Positions 33,168 through 40,943 of a stretch of DNA of 64,000 bases are shown here, one piece after another (position 1 is the stretch's first letter; each line of letters starts with the position of its first letter). Source of the stretch: Pseudomonas protegens CHA0 (GTDB taxonomy: Bacteria > Pseudomonadota > Gammaproteobacteria > Pseudomonadales > Pseudomonadaceae). The position numbers and the translations under genes are program-made. The notes below the pieces were generated by a model that was not told where the DNA came from, did no database searches, and saw only the letters and a program-made list of their open reading frames with translations. Where the stretch lies: the NCBI RefSeq assembly GCF_000397205.1, contig NC_021237.1, positions 4,279,001 to 4,343,000 on the forward strand, written 5' to 3'.

Positions 33168-33318
33168 ATCAACCTTTCTCACACAATCCCGCTCCGGACC
33201 TGCTGCAAAGCCGCCCTCCCCCGCCATGAAGCCAAAGCGAAACTCGGACTGACTAGGCATCATCCCTCTGCAGGCGGTGATATCATCTCGACACCTTGAT
33301 TTAGACGGAGCTTGATCA

Positions 33319-33702
33319 GTGTCTCTCATAAAAAAGCTTGGGGCTTTCCTGGTCCTGTTCATCATCTGTGGCTTCCTGGCAAGAGCATGGAGCGAACACA
33401 ACGATTTTGAAACAACCAGCGAGAAGCTGGTCCGCCAGCTTGGCACCTCAATAGTCCTGAACCTTGGAAAGCTGAATACATCCTGCATGGCAAATGCACG
33501 AATAGACTCGGTATCCATTGATAGCGATTGGCTGCTAGCGAAAAAGGGTACAGCAACTCTTTACATCTCAGGAAAGAATGGCGCCGCAGTCGCTATCTCC
33601 TACAAGGCAGAAACCTCGAATGGGAAGGTATTTTTGCAGCCACAAGACACGTCAACAGCTCCGCTTTCTGTCATTCAATTCGGATTGAAAGGCTGCAGTT
33701 AA
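33319..33702 (+). CDS. Small exported/membrane-anchored cargo protein
   Basis: 127 residues starting at GTG 33319 (GGAG seven bases upstream). N-terminal hydrophobic segment KLGAFLVLFIICGFLA, then a soluble domain with two cysteines (SCMANA, LKGCS). Last gene before the operator region, followed by a terminator. Unknown function. Confidence 0.65.
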   Translation: MSLIKKLGAFLVLFIICGFLARAWSEHNDFETTSEKLVRQLGTSIVLNLGKLNTSCMANARIDSVSIDSDWLLAKKGTATLYISGKNGAAVAISYKAETSNGKVFLQPQDTSTAPLSVIQFGLKGCS

Positions 33703-33718
33703 GAGTTTTCAGAAATAC

Positions 33719-33743
33719 AAAGCCCGCCTAGCGCGGGCTTTTT
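33719..33743 (+). terminator. Terminator before second early operator
   Basis: AGCCCGC/GCGGGCT hairpin followed by TTTTTC. Confidence 0.7.
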
Positions 33744-33745
33744 CA

Positions 33746-33803
33746 TGCCTAATCGAAAATAATTAGGCATTACCTATTTACATAAAATTAGCCTATGCCT
33801 AAT
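33746..33803 (+). promoter_or_regulatory. Second early operator/promoter (PL-like)
   Basis: Perfect arms TGCCTAAT (33746-33753) and ATTAGGCA (33762-33769), then ATTAGCC and TGCCTAAT (33796-33803). The same half-sites flank the cI/Cro promoters. TAAAAT (33783-33788) is a plausible -10. It should drive the rightward early operon under CI control. Confidence 0.6.
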
Positions 33804-33850
33804 ATCACTCCCAAGCCAACGCGCCACCGGCCCAGCAGCGAAAGCCGCGC

Positions 33851-33862
33851 CGCTCTTTAACA
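33851..33862 (+). promoter_or_regulatory. boxA-like antitermination (nut) site
   Basis: CGCTCTTTAACA matches the rrn/lambda boxA consensus and lies about 50 bases beyond the early operator. A GCCCC/GGGGC hairpin (about 33906-33928) follows at boxB-like distance. Confidence 0.55.
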
Positions 33863-34144
33863 ACCTGCGCCATTAACGATTACCCGGCGATTCGCTGGGA
33901 GGTCAGCCCCGGCCACACCTGTGGGGCGAGAGAAAGTCAGGTGAACAAAATCGCGCTGCCACTACTGGCGACCGGCGATCCGATAGCCCCGAAAGGCTAC
34001 CAACGCGCAGAACTGCGACGGCGGACGAGGTGTTGACCGAACTGGCGAATGACCCGGTAGGAGGCGCGAGCAACATGGAAAGCATCACTGAGCAGCCTTC
34101 TCGCGAGGGCTGCTTGGGATGACAACCACTTGGAAATAAATTGC

Positions 34145-34996
34145 ATGGCCAAGTCTTTCAAGCAAATGATCAAAGACGGGGATCTGAAGCGCGCTGACGC
34201 GATGAAGGCTCGCCTGGAAGATCTACACGAAGAACCCGGCTTCAACCTTCGGGCCGAAGGTGAAGAGCTGGAGGAAAGCATCAGCGCACTGGCGGAATTC
34301 ATCTTTGCCGGCGGCCAGATTCCCGCGCTTGAAGTACGACCTCGCGCTGAAGGTGGGATGTGGGTTGTCGACGGCCACCGCCGTCGCCGCGCCTACTTGA
34401 AGCTGGATCAGGCGGGGCGCCTTCCAAGAGTGCCGAGCAAGGAAGACCCAGAACGCCTGGAGGCCTGGATCTCGATCGTGCCCTTCGAGGGCAACGACGC
34501 CGAACGGGTAGCCAGGGTCATCACCAGTCAGGAAGGAAAGAAGCTCTCTCCTCTTGAGCTGGCAGACGGCTACAAGCGACTCACCGCATTTGGCTGGACG
34601 CCCGATCAGATCGCCAGGAAGGTCGGCAAGACCCGCCAGCACGTCGAGCAGGTGATGACGCTCGGAAATGCCAATACCGATGTTCTACAGCTGGTCGCTT
34701 CCGGCCAGGTGTCCGCTACAACGGCGGTGCAGGTGGTGCGCCAGCATGGCGAGGAGGCAGGCAAAGTGCTTGGTGGCGAGCTACAAAAGGCCAAGGCCAC
34801 CGGCAAGTCAAAGGTAACCGCAGGATCGATGCGCGGCCCCACAACTTCCCGTCAACGGCTCGAAGCGATACGTGCAGCAGCACAGGAAATCTTCAAAGCA
34901 TTGCCTGATGGCTGCCTGGATAGCTCAGGGCCAGAGATCAGCCTTCCCACAGCTCTGCTCCTCAAGCTCCAACGGGCGGTTAGCGAAGCAGCTTAG
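34145..34996 (+). CDS. ParB-like nuclease/partition domain protein
   Basis: 283 residues from ATG 34145. N-terminal ParB/Srx fold (FNLRAEGEELEESISALAEFI; VVDGHRRRRAYLKL is the GxHR-type motif), then a KorB/HTH domain (LSPLELADGYKRLTAFGWT; QIARKVGKTRQHVEQVM). First gene of the rightward early operon. Phage ParB-like proteins can act in partition, regulation or as nucleases; the role here is open. Confidence 0.85.
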   Translation: MAKSFKQMIKDGDLKRADAMKARLEDLHEEPGFNLRAEGEELEESISALAEFIFAGGQIPALEVRPRAEGGMWVVDGHRRRRAYLKLDQAGRLPRVPSKEDPERLEAWISIVPFEGNDAERVARVITSQEGKKLSPLELADGYKRLTAFGWTPDQIARKVGKTRQHVEQVMTLGNANTDVLQLVASGQVSATTAVQVVRQHGEEAGKVLGGELQKAKATGKSKVTAGSMRGPTTSRQRLEAIRAAAQEIFKALPDGCLDSSGPEISLPTALLLKLQRAVSEAA

Positions 34997-35104
34997 CAAT
35001 TCAATTGCATCCCCCTGTTCTTCTGAACAACCAGCGCCGCGTCAGCCTGACGTTAACTGCCCGATCCTCTCTATGAGAGCGCATCGAGCAATCAACGAGC
35101 CAGA

Positions 35105-35620
35105 TCAAACCGTACGTTTACTTTCTTGGATATCTTGGAGTGCAACCCATGCCAGGTAGAAGACACCAGCGCGGCCGCAGAACAATCCGACCGTAAAGCC
35201 TGATGCGGCACCAGCAAGGACGAGCATTTCCATAGTCGCCGAGAATTCTGGATGAACGGCTGCTTGGTAACCGATGAAGTATTTCACGGCAAAAAAGAGA
35301 AGTGAGATTCCAAGGACTTTCCATGTCCCGGGCACGATCAGATGCTTGCCCTCCTCGTCTAAGGTGAGTCCGCGTCGAGGAAATAGCGCAAATGCGGTCA
35401 AGACACCTAAAAACACTCCTGCCAACCAACAGCTCACTGTCAGCTCAACGCGATCCGCGTAGCTGAGAGAAAAGAGTGACCAGATCACCAGAATAACCGG
35501 TGTGATGATTAGGGATCGTTGGCTTTCCCGACTGGTTTTGCACGCACTAATTCCGTAGTAGCAGACCAGGAGAAATACGCCATAAACCCAGAGTGGCGTG
35601 CCTTCCAGAGCATCGAGCAT
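35105..35620 (-). CDS. Polytopic membrane protein, reversed cargo
   Basis: 171 residues with about five to six membrane spans (for example YGVFLLVCYYGISAC, VILVIWSLFSLSYA, WLAGVFLGVLTAFALF, LGISLLFFAVKYFIG). Encoded against the surrounding operon and slightly more AT-rich, so an inserted cargo gene. Unknown function. Confidence 0.65.
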   Translation of the reverse strand: MLDALEGTPLWVYGVFLLVCYYGISACKTSRESQRSLIITPVILVIWSLFSLSYADRVELTVSCWLAGVFLGVLTAFALFPRRGLTLDEEGKHLIVPGTWKVLGISLLFFAVKYFIGYQAAVHPEFSATMEMLVLAGAASGFTVGLFCGRAGVFYLAWVALQDIQESKRTV

Positions 35621-35895
35621 TGTTCAGCGTCCGTGCCGTAATTTCGAGATTGGATGCTGGCACAGCCTCGGGAGTGTTGCCACTTTTTTCAGACACGGCG
35701 CATCGCGCCGAATTAGGTAGCCCCCCCTAAGTACGTCGACAACTTGATGCTGCAAACCCGGTCTGTCGCCAGCAGCGAGACCGGGCCATTTCCCCGATAC
35801 CACCCGCATGCACTCCCCTCCGCGCCCATCGGCAACCAGCGGAGCGGATGAGTGCAGCCGAGTTTTGTTGGATCAACCAAACACTGGAGGTCGCC

Positions 35896-36174
35896 ATGCA
35901 TCACTGTACCGATACCCAAGCAGTCTGCCGTGGCTGCGGGCTGAAGCTTCGCGGCTCGCCATCGTGGAAAGGTGGCCTCGCCTATCACCCTGAGCCTAAA
36001 GGCGAGATCCACCAATGCCACTACGGCGGCTGGGTCTGCTCGCGACGCTGTGATATCCGCGCCTGCGTCGAGCTGGAAGGAACGATGCCAGGCTGCGGTG
36101 GCGTGAACGGCTATGAGCGGCTGTCCACCTACGCAAAAGAGAGCATTGATCGCCACTGGCCGGAGGCAGCATGA
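35896..36174 (+). CDS. Cysteine-rich zinc-finger-like phage protein
   Basis: 92 residues, CTGGAGG upstream. CRGCG ... HQCHYGG..CSRRCD ... CVELEG..PGCGG gives several Cys/His pairs fit for zinc binding. It overlaps the next gene as ATGA. Common in Pseudomonas phage early operons; role unknown. Confidence 0.7.
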   Translation: MHHCTDTQAVCRGCGLKLRGSPSWKGGLAYHPEPKGEIHQCHYGGWVCSRRCDIRACVELEGTMPGCGGVNGYERLSTYAKESIDRHWPEAA

Positions 36175-36593
36175 ACACTGCAATGCAGATATGCCAGACC
36201 CGGTATGACGCCATGCTGCCTCCAGAGTCGGTTGATACCGAGGAGGCTGAGCGGATCTGGGTCGACAACGCGGCCTGTGACCTGCTGGACGGGCAAGACG
36301 TAATGTTCCAGCGCCGCATGCGCAGTACTCAGGGCGTAACGCATGACCAATTCGCGCAGGCTGTCGATGAATACGTGATGGATCATCTCTGCGAGCCCGG
36401 AATGGGCGCCACAGTGATCGGTCGTTTGATCTTGGCTGCGCACCGTAGAGACGTGTCAGAAGCCCGCAGCGCCGCATTTGAGGCGCTGGATAGCCAAGAC
36501 CCTGACGAAACCCTGCGCGATATTGCACGCACCCTCCTTCGCCCTCTTGCTGCTGATGGCCTGATTGCCCAGGCCGAGGACAATGAGCTGTGA
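36171..36593 (+). CDS. Hypothetical early phage protein
   Basis: 140 residues, coupled to both neighbours by four-base overlaps. Helical and acidic, ending LRPLAADGLIAQAEDNEL. No recognised domain. Confidence 0.7.
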   Translation: MNTAMQICQTRYDAMLPPESVDTEEAERIWVDNAACDLLDGQDVMFQRRMRSTQGVTHDQFAQAVDEYVMDHLCEPGMGATVIGRLILAAHRRDVSEARSAAFEALDSQDPDETLRDIARTLLRPLAADGLIAQAEDNEL

Positions 36594-36781
36594 GCCCTCA
36601 CATTCTCATCGACCAAGCCCTCGAAGGCGTTGCCGATCCCAGCAGCCAGCCCGACATCGATGTCCTGGTGCAGGGCCTGATCACCCGCTTCTTCACCGAC
36701 GGGGCAATCACTACCGACGAATTCACCCACTACTGCAAGCGCCTGATGGAAGCCTGTCACCGGCGCAAGGAGGCAGAATGA
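36590..36781 (+). CDS. Small early phage protein
   Basis: 63 residues starting at GTG 36590 inside the previous stop region. Helical (DVLVQGLITRFFTDGAITTD). No recognised domain. Confidence 0.65.
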   Translation: MSPHILIDQALEGVADPSSQPDIDVLVQGLITRFFTDGAITTDEFTHYCKRLMEACHRRKEAE

Positions 36782-36978
36782 CCACTTCCCCAGTCAAGTC
36801 GCTCATCGAGGAGCAGCTGGAAGACATCACCGCCCACAACCTGCGCGATGCCTACAGCCTGGCCGAGCGCCGGGGCTTCTACGGGCCGCCAGTTGAGCAG
36901 TACGCGGAACCTGGTTACCGCGGCCGGGTGCTGCAAGTTCTGCGCTATCGCGTGGCTCAATTGGAGCGGCGGCAATGA
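36778..36978 (+). CDS. Small early phage protein
   Basis: 66 residues, ATG overlapping the previous stop (ATGA) and with GGAGGC upstream. Helical, basic C-terminus (VLQVLRYRVAQLERRQ). Unknown. Confidence 0.65.
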   Translation: MTTSPVKSLIEEQLEDITAHNLRDAYSLAERRGFYGPPVEQYAEPGYRGRVLQVLRYRVAQLERRQ

Positions 36979-37151
36979 GCGGCTCCGGCGCGCACAAGCG
37001 CGGCCAGCAGTTGGCGATCCGCTGCGCGAAACTCCGTCGCGAAGGTCTGTCTCTCTCCGAGGTCGCCCAGGCCACCGGCATCAAGAAGGAGCAGGCCAAC
37101 GCCAAGATCACCTTAGGCGAGCGCCTGTTATCACTGGAGGAGTCGCCATGA
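36975..37151 (+). CDS. Small HTH-like early phage protein
   Basis: 58 residues, overlapping the gene before as ATGA. REGLSLSEVAQATGIKKEQA is a helix-turn-helix-type segment, suggesting a small DNA-binding regulator. Read directly from the sequence. Confidence 0.6.
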   Translation: MSGSGAHKRGQQLAIRCAKLRREGLSLSEVAQATGIKKEQANAKITLGERLLSLEESP

Positions 37152-37198
37152 TCTCCGTTATCGCAATCGCCTGGTTTACCTACGTCTATCTCAGATAG
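37148..37198 (+). CDS. Tiny membrane peptide (possible)
   Basis: 16 codons (MISVIAIAWFTYVYLR) overlapping the previous stop as ATGA, with GGAGG upstream. Entirely hydrophobic. A similar 19-codon peptide occurs at 43535. Confidence 0.35.
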   Translation: MISVIAIAWFTYVYLR

Positions 37199-37259
37199 AT
37201 CTCCACAGCCCCCTCACCGAATTTCACAGCGCCTTTCAAGCATGGCGCGGGAGACACTC

Positions 37260-37988
37260 ATGTCCACGAATATGCGGATCTGGGAACAGGTCGATAAGAC
37301 CGACACCCGCTACACGAAGCCTGCCGAGGTCGGTGGCCAGAAGATTACCAGCCTCAGCGGTACGGCAATGATCATGAAGGCCACCGAGATTTTTGGTCCG
37401 GCCGGGATCGGTTTTGGTTGGAGTGTTCTGGAGGAGCGCTTCGACAAGGGCGCCGAGATGATCAGCGGCGAAGGCGACAAGCGCGTCAGCCTTGGCCACG
37501 AGCTGAACCACACGGTGAAGATCAAGTTCTGGTTCGATGTTGATGGCAAGCGCGGCGAGTTGGAGCAGTACGGCTGTACGCGCTACCTCTACAAGTCAAA
37601 GTACGGCACGACCACTGACGGCGAGGCGCCGAAAAAGTCGCTCACCGACGCGATCAAGAAATCACTCTCGATGCTCGGTTTCAGCGCCGACGTGTTCTTG
37701 GGGATGTTCGACGATGAGGACTACGTCAAACAGCTCAAGGACGAAGAAAAAATCGAGCAAGCCGAGGACAAGCAGGCAGAGCTGGAGCGCCAGAAGCAGG
37801 AGCGCCTGGATTACCTCAAATCGGTGATCGAAACCATGGGTGGCGCTCAGTCGGCCCAGGAGCTGAAAAAAATCCACGACGTTGCCGTCCGCAAACTCAC
37901 CACACGAAAAGACACCAAGGGCGCCGAGCGCATTTCGCTGGAATGGAAGCGCCTTACAGATGCCGCAGCCAAGGAGGAAGCAGCATGA
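37260..37988 (+). CDS. Putative single-strand annealing recombinase (Rad52-like)
   Basis: About 242 residues from ATG 37260. The early segment KITSLSGTAMIMKATEIFGP and later KKSLTDAIKKSLSMLGFSAD resemble Rad52-superfamily phage annealing proteins (Sak3-type). The C-terminus is a charged coiled coil. Paired with Gp157 in the same operon, as in many siphophages. Confidence 0.65.
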   Translation: MSTNMRIWEQVDKTDTRYTKPAEVGGQKITSLSGTAMIMKATEIFGPAGIGFGWSVLEERFDKGAEMISGEGDKRVSLGHELNHTVKIKFWFDVDGKRGELEQYGCTRYLYKSKYGTTTDGEAPKKSLTDAIKKSLSMLGFSADVFLGMFDDEDYVKQLKDEEKIEQAEDKQAELERQKQERLDYLKSVIETMGGAQSAQELKKIHDVAVRKLTTRKDTKGAERISLEWKRLTDAAAKEEAA

Positions 37989-38548
37989 CTCAGCTCTACG
38001 CTTTGACCGGTCAGATGGCCGAGCTCGTGGCCCTGGCGGATACCGACGACGAAGGATTGCGCCAGGCCATTCAGGACACCATGGATGGCATCCAGGGCGA
38101 ATTCGAAGTGAAGGCCGAGAACGTCGTCATGTTGTGCCGCAACATCCAGGGCGACATCGATGCCATCAACAAGGAGGTCGATCGTCTGAATGAGCTGAAA
38201 CGCGTCAGAGAGAGCACAGTCGGCAAGCTCGATGAGTATCTGCGCAGCAACATGGAGGCCGCCGACATCAAGTCGATCAAGCGCCCCCTGTTCACCATCA
38301 CCCTGGCTCTGGCGCCGGAGAAGGTGATCGTCGACAAGGAAGATGACATCCCGTACGACTTCCTCGCCACGAAGACCGTGTTCTCGCCAGACAAGCGCGC
38401 CATCGCCGCCAAGCTTAAGGAAATCCGCGAGCATAACGCTGCGGTACGCAAGCGCATGGATGCCGGCGAAGACTGCGAGCACGAGCTGATTTCGGAACCA
38501 TCCTGGGCCCACCTGGAGCGCGGCGAAAGCTCGATCCGGATCAAGTGA
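37985..38548 (+). CDS. Siphovirus Gp157 family protein
   Basis: 187 residues. AENVVMLCRNIQGDIDAINK and DRLNELKRVRESTVGKLDEY, then IKRPLFTITLALAPEKVIV, fit Gp157 (PF05565), a protein reported to protect phage-carrying streptococci from infection and often located with recombination genes. ATGA overlap with the annealing protein gene. Confidence 0.8.
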   Translation: MTQLYALTGQMAELVALADTDDEGLRQAIQDTMDGIQGEFEVKAENVVMLCRNIQGDIDAINKEVDRLNELKRVRESTVGKLDEYLRSNMEAADIKSIKRPLFTITLALAPEKVIVDKEDDIPYDFLATKTVFSPDKRAIAAKLKEIREHNAAVRKRMDAGEDCEHELISEPSWAHLERGESSIRIK

Positions 38549-38555
38549 GGTAACC

Positions 38556-39074
38556 ATGACCAACAACTACATCCTGGTCCGCTCCGAGCGCCAGGCAGAA
38601 CTGGAGGCAGCTAAGGCTGCCTTCTTCATGTCAGGCAACAAGGTCCAGGTGCTGGAGTCTTTCAGGTTCCAGCCCCGCCGGCCACGCAAGGACCTGAACA
38701 GCCCGCATGGCAAACGCGTCACCCGCCCGCAACCCAAGCGCACCTACGAAGACCACTTCGTCCAGCGCAAGGCCTACGTCGACACGATCCGAGAGCTCGC
38801 CAAGACCATGACCATCGACCAGGCCATGGCCGCCACTGGGAAGTCGGAATCTGCCATGCGCCGGGCCTCCCACGAAGGCGGGTTCACGTTCAAGAGCAAG
38901 GTCGTTGATAGGGAGCGGGATTTGAAGCTCATCGAGCGCCTGTCGGCTCTTCGGGACGCTGGAGTATCACGCATCGCGGCCTGCAGGAAGGTTGGGATCT
39001 CTGACACCCTGCTGAACCGCCTGGTACTCGACTACGACTTCAACTTCCCGAAGCGCTGGGAGAAGCGAGCTTGA
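38556..39074 (+). CDS. HTH-containing early phage protein
   Basis: 172 residues. Two possible HTH segments: MTIDQAMAATGKSESAMRRA (about 88-107) and VSRIAACRKVGISDTLLNRL (about 138-158). Basic N-terminal linker. Possibly a transcription factor; no family recognised. Confidence 0.65.
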   Translation: MTNNYILVRSERQAELEAAKAAFFMSGNKVQVLESFRFQPRRPRKDLNSPHGKRVTRPQPKRTYEDHFVQRKAYVDTIRELAKTMTIDQAMAATGKSESAMRRASHEGGFTFKSKVVDRERDLKLIERLSALRDAGVSRIAACRKVGISDTLLNRLVLDYDFNFPKRWEKRA

Positions 39075-39109
39075 GGCGCTTCAGCAACCGCCCGCAACAG
39101 CGCAAACGT

Positions 39110-39166
39110 CAAACCTGGTCGACGATACCGGCCAGCGGCATCGAAGAGGTAGGTCATGGCCAAGAC
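39110..39166 (+). repeat. 57-base direct repeat shared with 54,274
   Basis: From CAAACCTGGTCGACGATACC through ATGGCCAAGAC, 55 of 57 bases match 54274-54330. It covers the leader and first codons of the next gene. Confidence 0.85.
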
Positions 39167-39479
39167 TGGAAAAGAGCGATCTGCGAAAAACGCCGCGAAG
39201 CGGATCGAGTACGACGAGAAGGAGTTGCGGCACCGGCTACGGCTGGGCACCCGGCAGAAGCTTGAAGAGCTGATGGCCTGGAACGATATCGAAGAGATCA
39301 GCGAAGCAATCCAGAACCTGATCCTCAACGCTCACGCCCTGGGCCCGACTCTTTCCTACCAGGCAATCGAAAGTCCGCGCCACAAAGTAACGGTAAGTGA
39401 AAACGTGGCGCGGATGTTTCGTAATAAGAGCCTGGCAGAATTGAAGCGGGATCCAGGAGATGAAGTTATTCACCCATAG
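39156..39479 (+). CDS. Small RHH-like early phage protein
   Basis: 107 residues. A basic N-terminus (KTGKERSAKNAAKRIEYDEK), LRLGTRQKLEELMAWNDIEE and ISEAIQNLILNA suggest an Arc-like helix-turn arrangement. The 3' half of the gene carries a hairpin repeat (39,374-39,414) that encodes ENVARMF. Confidence 0.65.
   Translation: MAKTGKERSAKNAAKRIEYDEKELRHRLRLGTRQKLEELMAWNDIEEISEAIQNLILNAHALGPTLSYQAIESPRHKVTVSENVARMFRNKSLAELKRDPGDEVIHP
39374..39414. repeat. Hairpin repeat, copy 3
   Basis: Arms TCCGCGCCAC (39374-39383) and GTGGCGCGGA (39405-39414); the right side contains the same AAAACGTGGCGCGG (39400-39413) found in copies 1 and 2. Confidence 0.7.
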
Positions 39480-39485
39480 CCAGAT

Positions 39486-40547
39486 TTACTCTTTTACAGA
39501 CCTTTCTTTGAAGTCGTCTGTAGGATTCACAATCATCGCCTGCCGAAGATGAAGAGCGTTTTCTGCGTTCTCAAACGTCATTTCCCGGCTTTTCGGATCG
39601 GCCCAAACTTGCACCAGACGATCACTTCGAAAAGCTTCTAGTGAAAGTGGATGTTTGGCAAAAGGATTATGGTATACACGAAGCCCATCTGTCACGGTTT
39701 CGCCTATTTCGCCGCCTTTAGTGACAATCCGTTTTATGCCGTCCGGAGTTTCCCAGTGAGTAGCTACCACAGATAATGGATTCCCGGATAACGCTTCGAC
39801 TTTGCCCCACGTAGCTGTACTGCTAAACACAACCGCGCTTACATGACTGAATCTATCACAATCGAAAAAACCCAATTCAATCTCAGAGCCATTATCCTTT
39901 TTTATACTTCCTAAACTACGACCCTCTGGCCCGTTCGGGAATTGCTCCGGGTTAGCAAGGTATTCGTCTTCATCAACATAATAATCGAAAAGAAGAGCTT
40001 CGATTGCGCGAAAAACCTGGAGATTAAACCAAGGTTGTTCAAACGGAGCTATAGCAATTACAAAAGGTTTATCTCTCACATGCTCTAATTTAGAATATTT
40101 TTCAAGATAATGACTTGATTTATTCATAAAAGCATTTGCCAAACGAATAATCGACACTCGATTTAGCTCATTGAATTTTATTTCTCCCGGCTGAGGCGGC
40201 GTGAGGGATTTACTCCACTCCGGAACTCCATCCTGAGCTGCATTTGCAGTTGTGGCTTCTATCAAAAATTCAATGCCTTTGATCGAAACGACAAAGTCTG
40301 GAGCGTGATAATTCCAGTCAAACGTAGCACTCAATTCACGAAGCGCTGCGTGCAAATATATCTCCCAAAAGCTTGAGTTAAATGTGGTTTGAAACTCTTT
40401 TACAAATTTCCCGTCCCTATCGGGAAAGCCTTCAACCCAATTTTCTACAATTTTTCGACAATACACATTACTGGGTAAGTTCTGACTAATCCGCCGAAAA
40501 TGTTGATGAAGTCGATCCTCACTCACCTGCGGGCTGAATAAATCCAC
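39486..40547 (-). CDS. PD-(D/E)xK nuclease-like cargo protein
   Basis: 353 residues from GTG 40547 (AAGGAG seven bases upstream; a longer ATG start at 40601 lacks a ribosome site). An E (FWEIYLHAALREL), PDF (HAPDFVVSIKG) and IEAT (EFLIEATTANAA) follow the spacing of a PD-(D/E)xK-type nuclease core. It is much more AT-rich than its neighbours and is opposite the operon, next to a DNA methylase. A restriction-like or defence role is inference. Confidence 0.6.
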   Translation of the reverse strand: MDLFSPQVSEDRLHQHFRRISQNLPSNVYCRKIVENWVEGFPDRDGKFVKEFQTTFNSSFWEIYLHAALRELSATFDWNYHAPDFVVSIKGIEFLIEATTANAAQDGVPEWSKSLTPPQPGEIKFNELNRVSIIRLANAFMNKSSHYLEKYSKLEHVRDKPFVIAIAPFEQPWFNLQVFRAIEALLFDYYVDEDEYLANPEQFPNGPEGRSLGSIKKDNGSEIELGFFDCDRFSHVSAVVFSSTATWGKVEALSGNPLSVVATHWETPDGIKRIVTKGGEIGETVTDGLRVYHNPFAKHPLSLEAFRSDRLVQVWADPKSREMTFENAENALHLRQAMIVNPTDDFKERSVKE

Positions 40548-40639
40548 AGTACGTCTCCTTTTTCCGGCTCCATGCCGGTCACCCGTAATACCCCATATCA
40601 ACGCTTGCTGCCAGTAGAGAGATTAGGCGCACCGGCGGG

Positions 40640-40864
40640 TCATTTCCTCGATCCACCTTCGAAGTTGCCAGGCAAAAATGGCCAGCCGCCCTTTCGCTTT
40701 TTGCCTGACTTCTCCAGGGACTCGGCGACTCTCTCGCGCTCAAGCTTCTCGTAGAGCTTGGCTCGATACTCGACAGGGGTTGCCTCAAGTAACTCTGCAA
40801 GCTCCTTGAATGGGTGTTTTCGTCGATGTCGCTCTGCACGGGTCGGCCTATCCTTTTTCGACAT
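40640..40864 (-). CDS. Small charged protein upstream of nuclease-like gene
   Basis: 74 residues, ATG 40864 with GGAGATGCAGG upstream. Highly basic/acidic helix (ERHRRKHPFKELAELLEATP, YEKLERERVAESLEKSGKKR). Same strand as the nuclease-like gene, about 90 bases upstream, so likely one transcript. Could be an antitoxin-like or phage protein; unknown. Confidence 0.55.
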   Translation of the reverse strand: MSKKDRPTRAERHRRKHPFKELAELLEATPVEYRAKLYEKLERERVAESLEKSGKKRKGGWPFLPGNFEGGSRK

Positions 40865-40943
40865 CCTGCATCTCCTTTTCGCCGTATACGCAATTCAAAC
40901 CTATCTCACTTAAACGAATCACGCCAGCCGGCGAGGATCCCCT

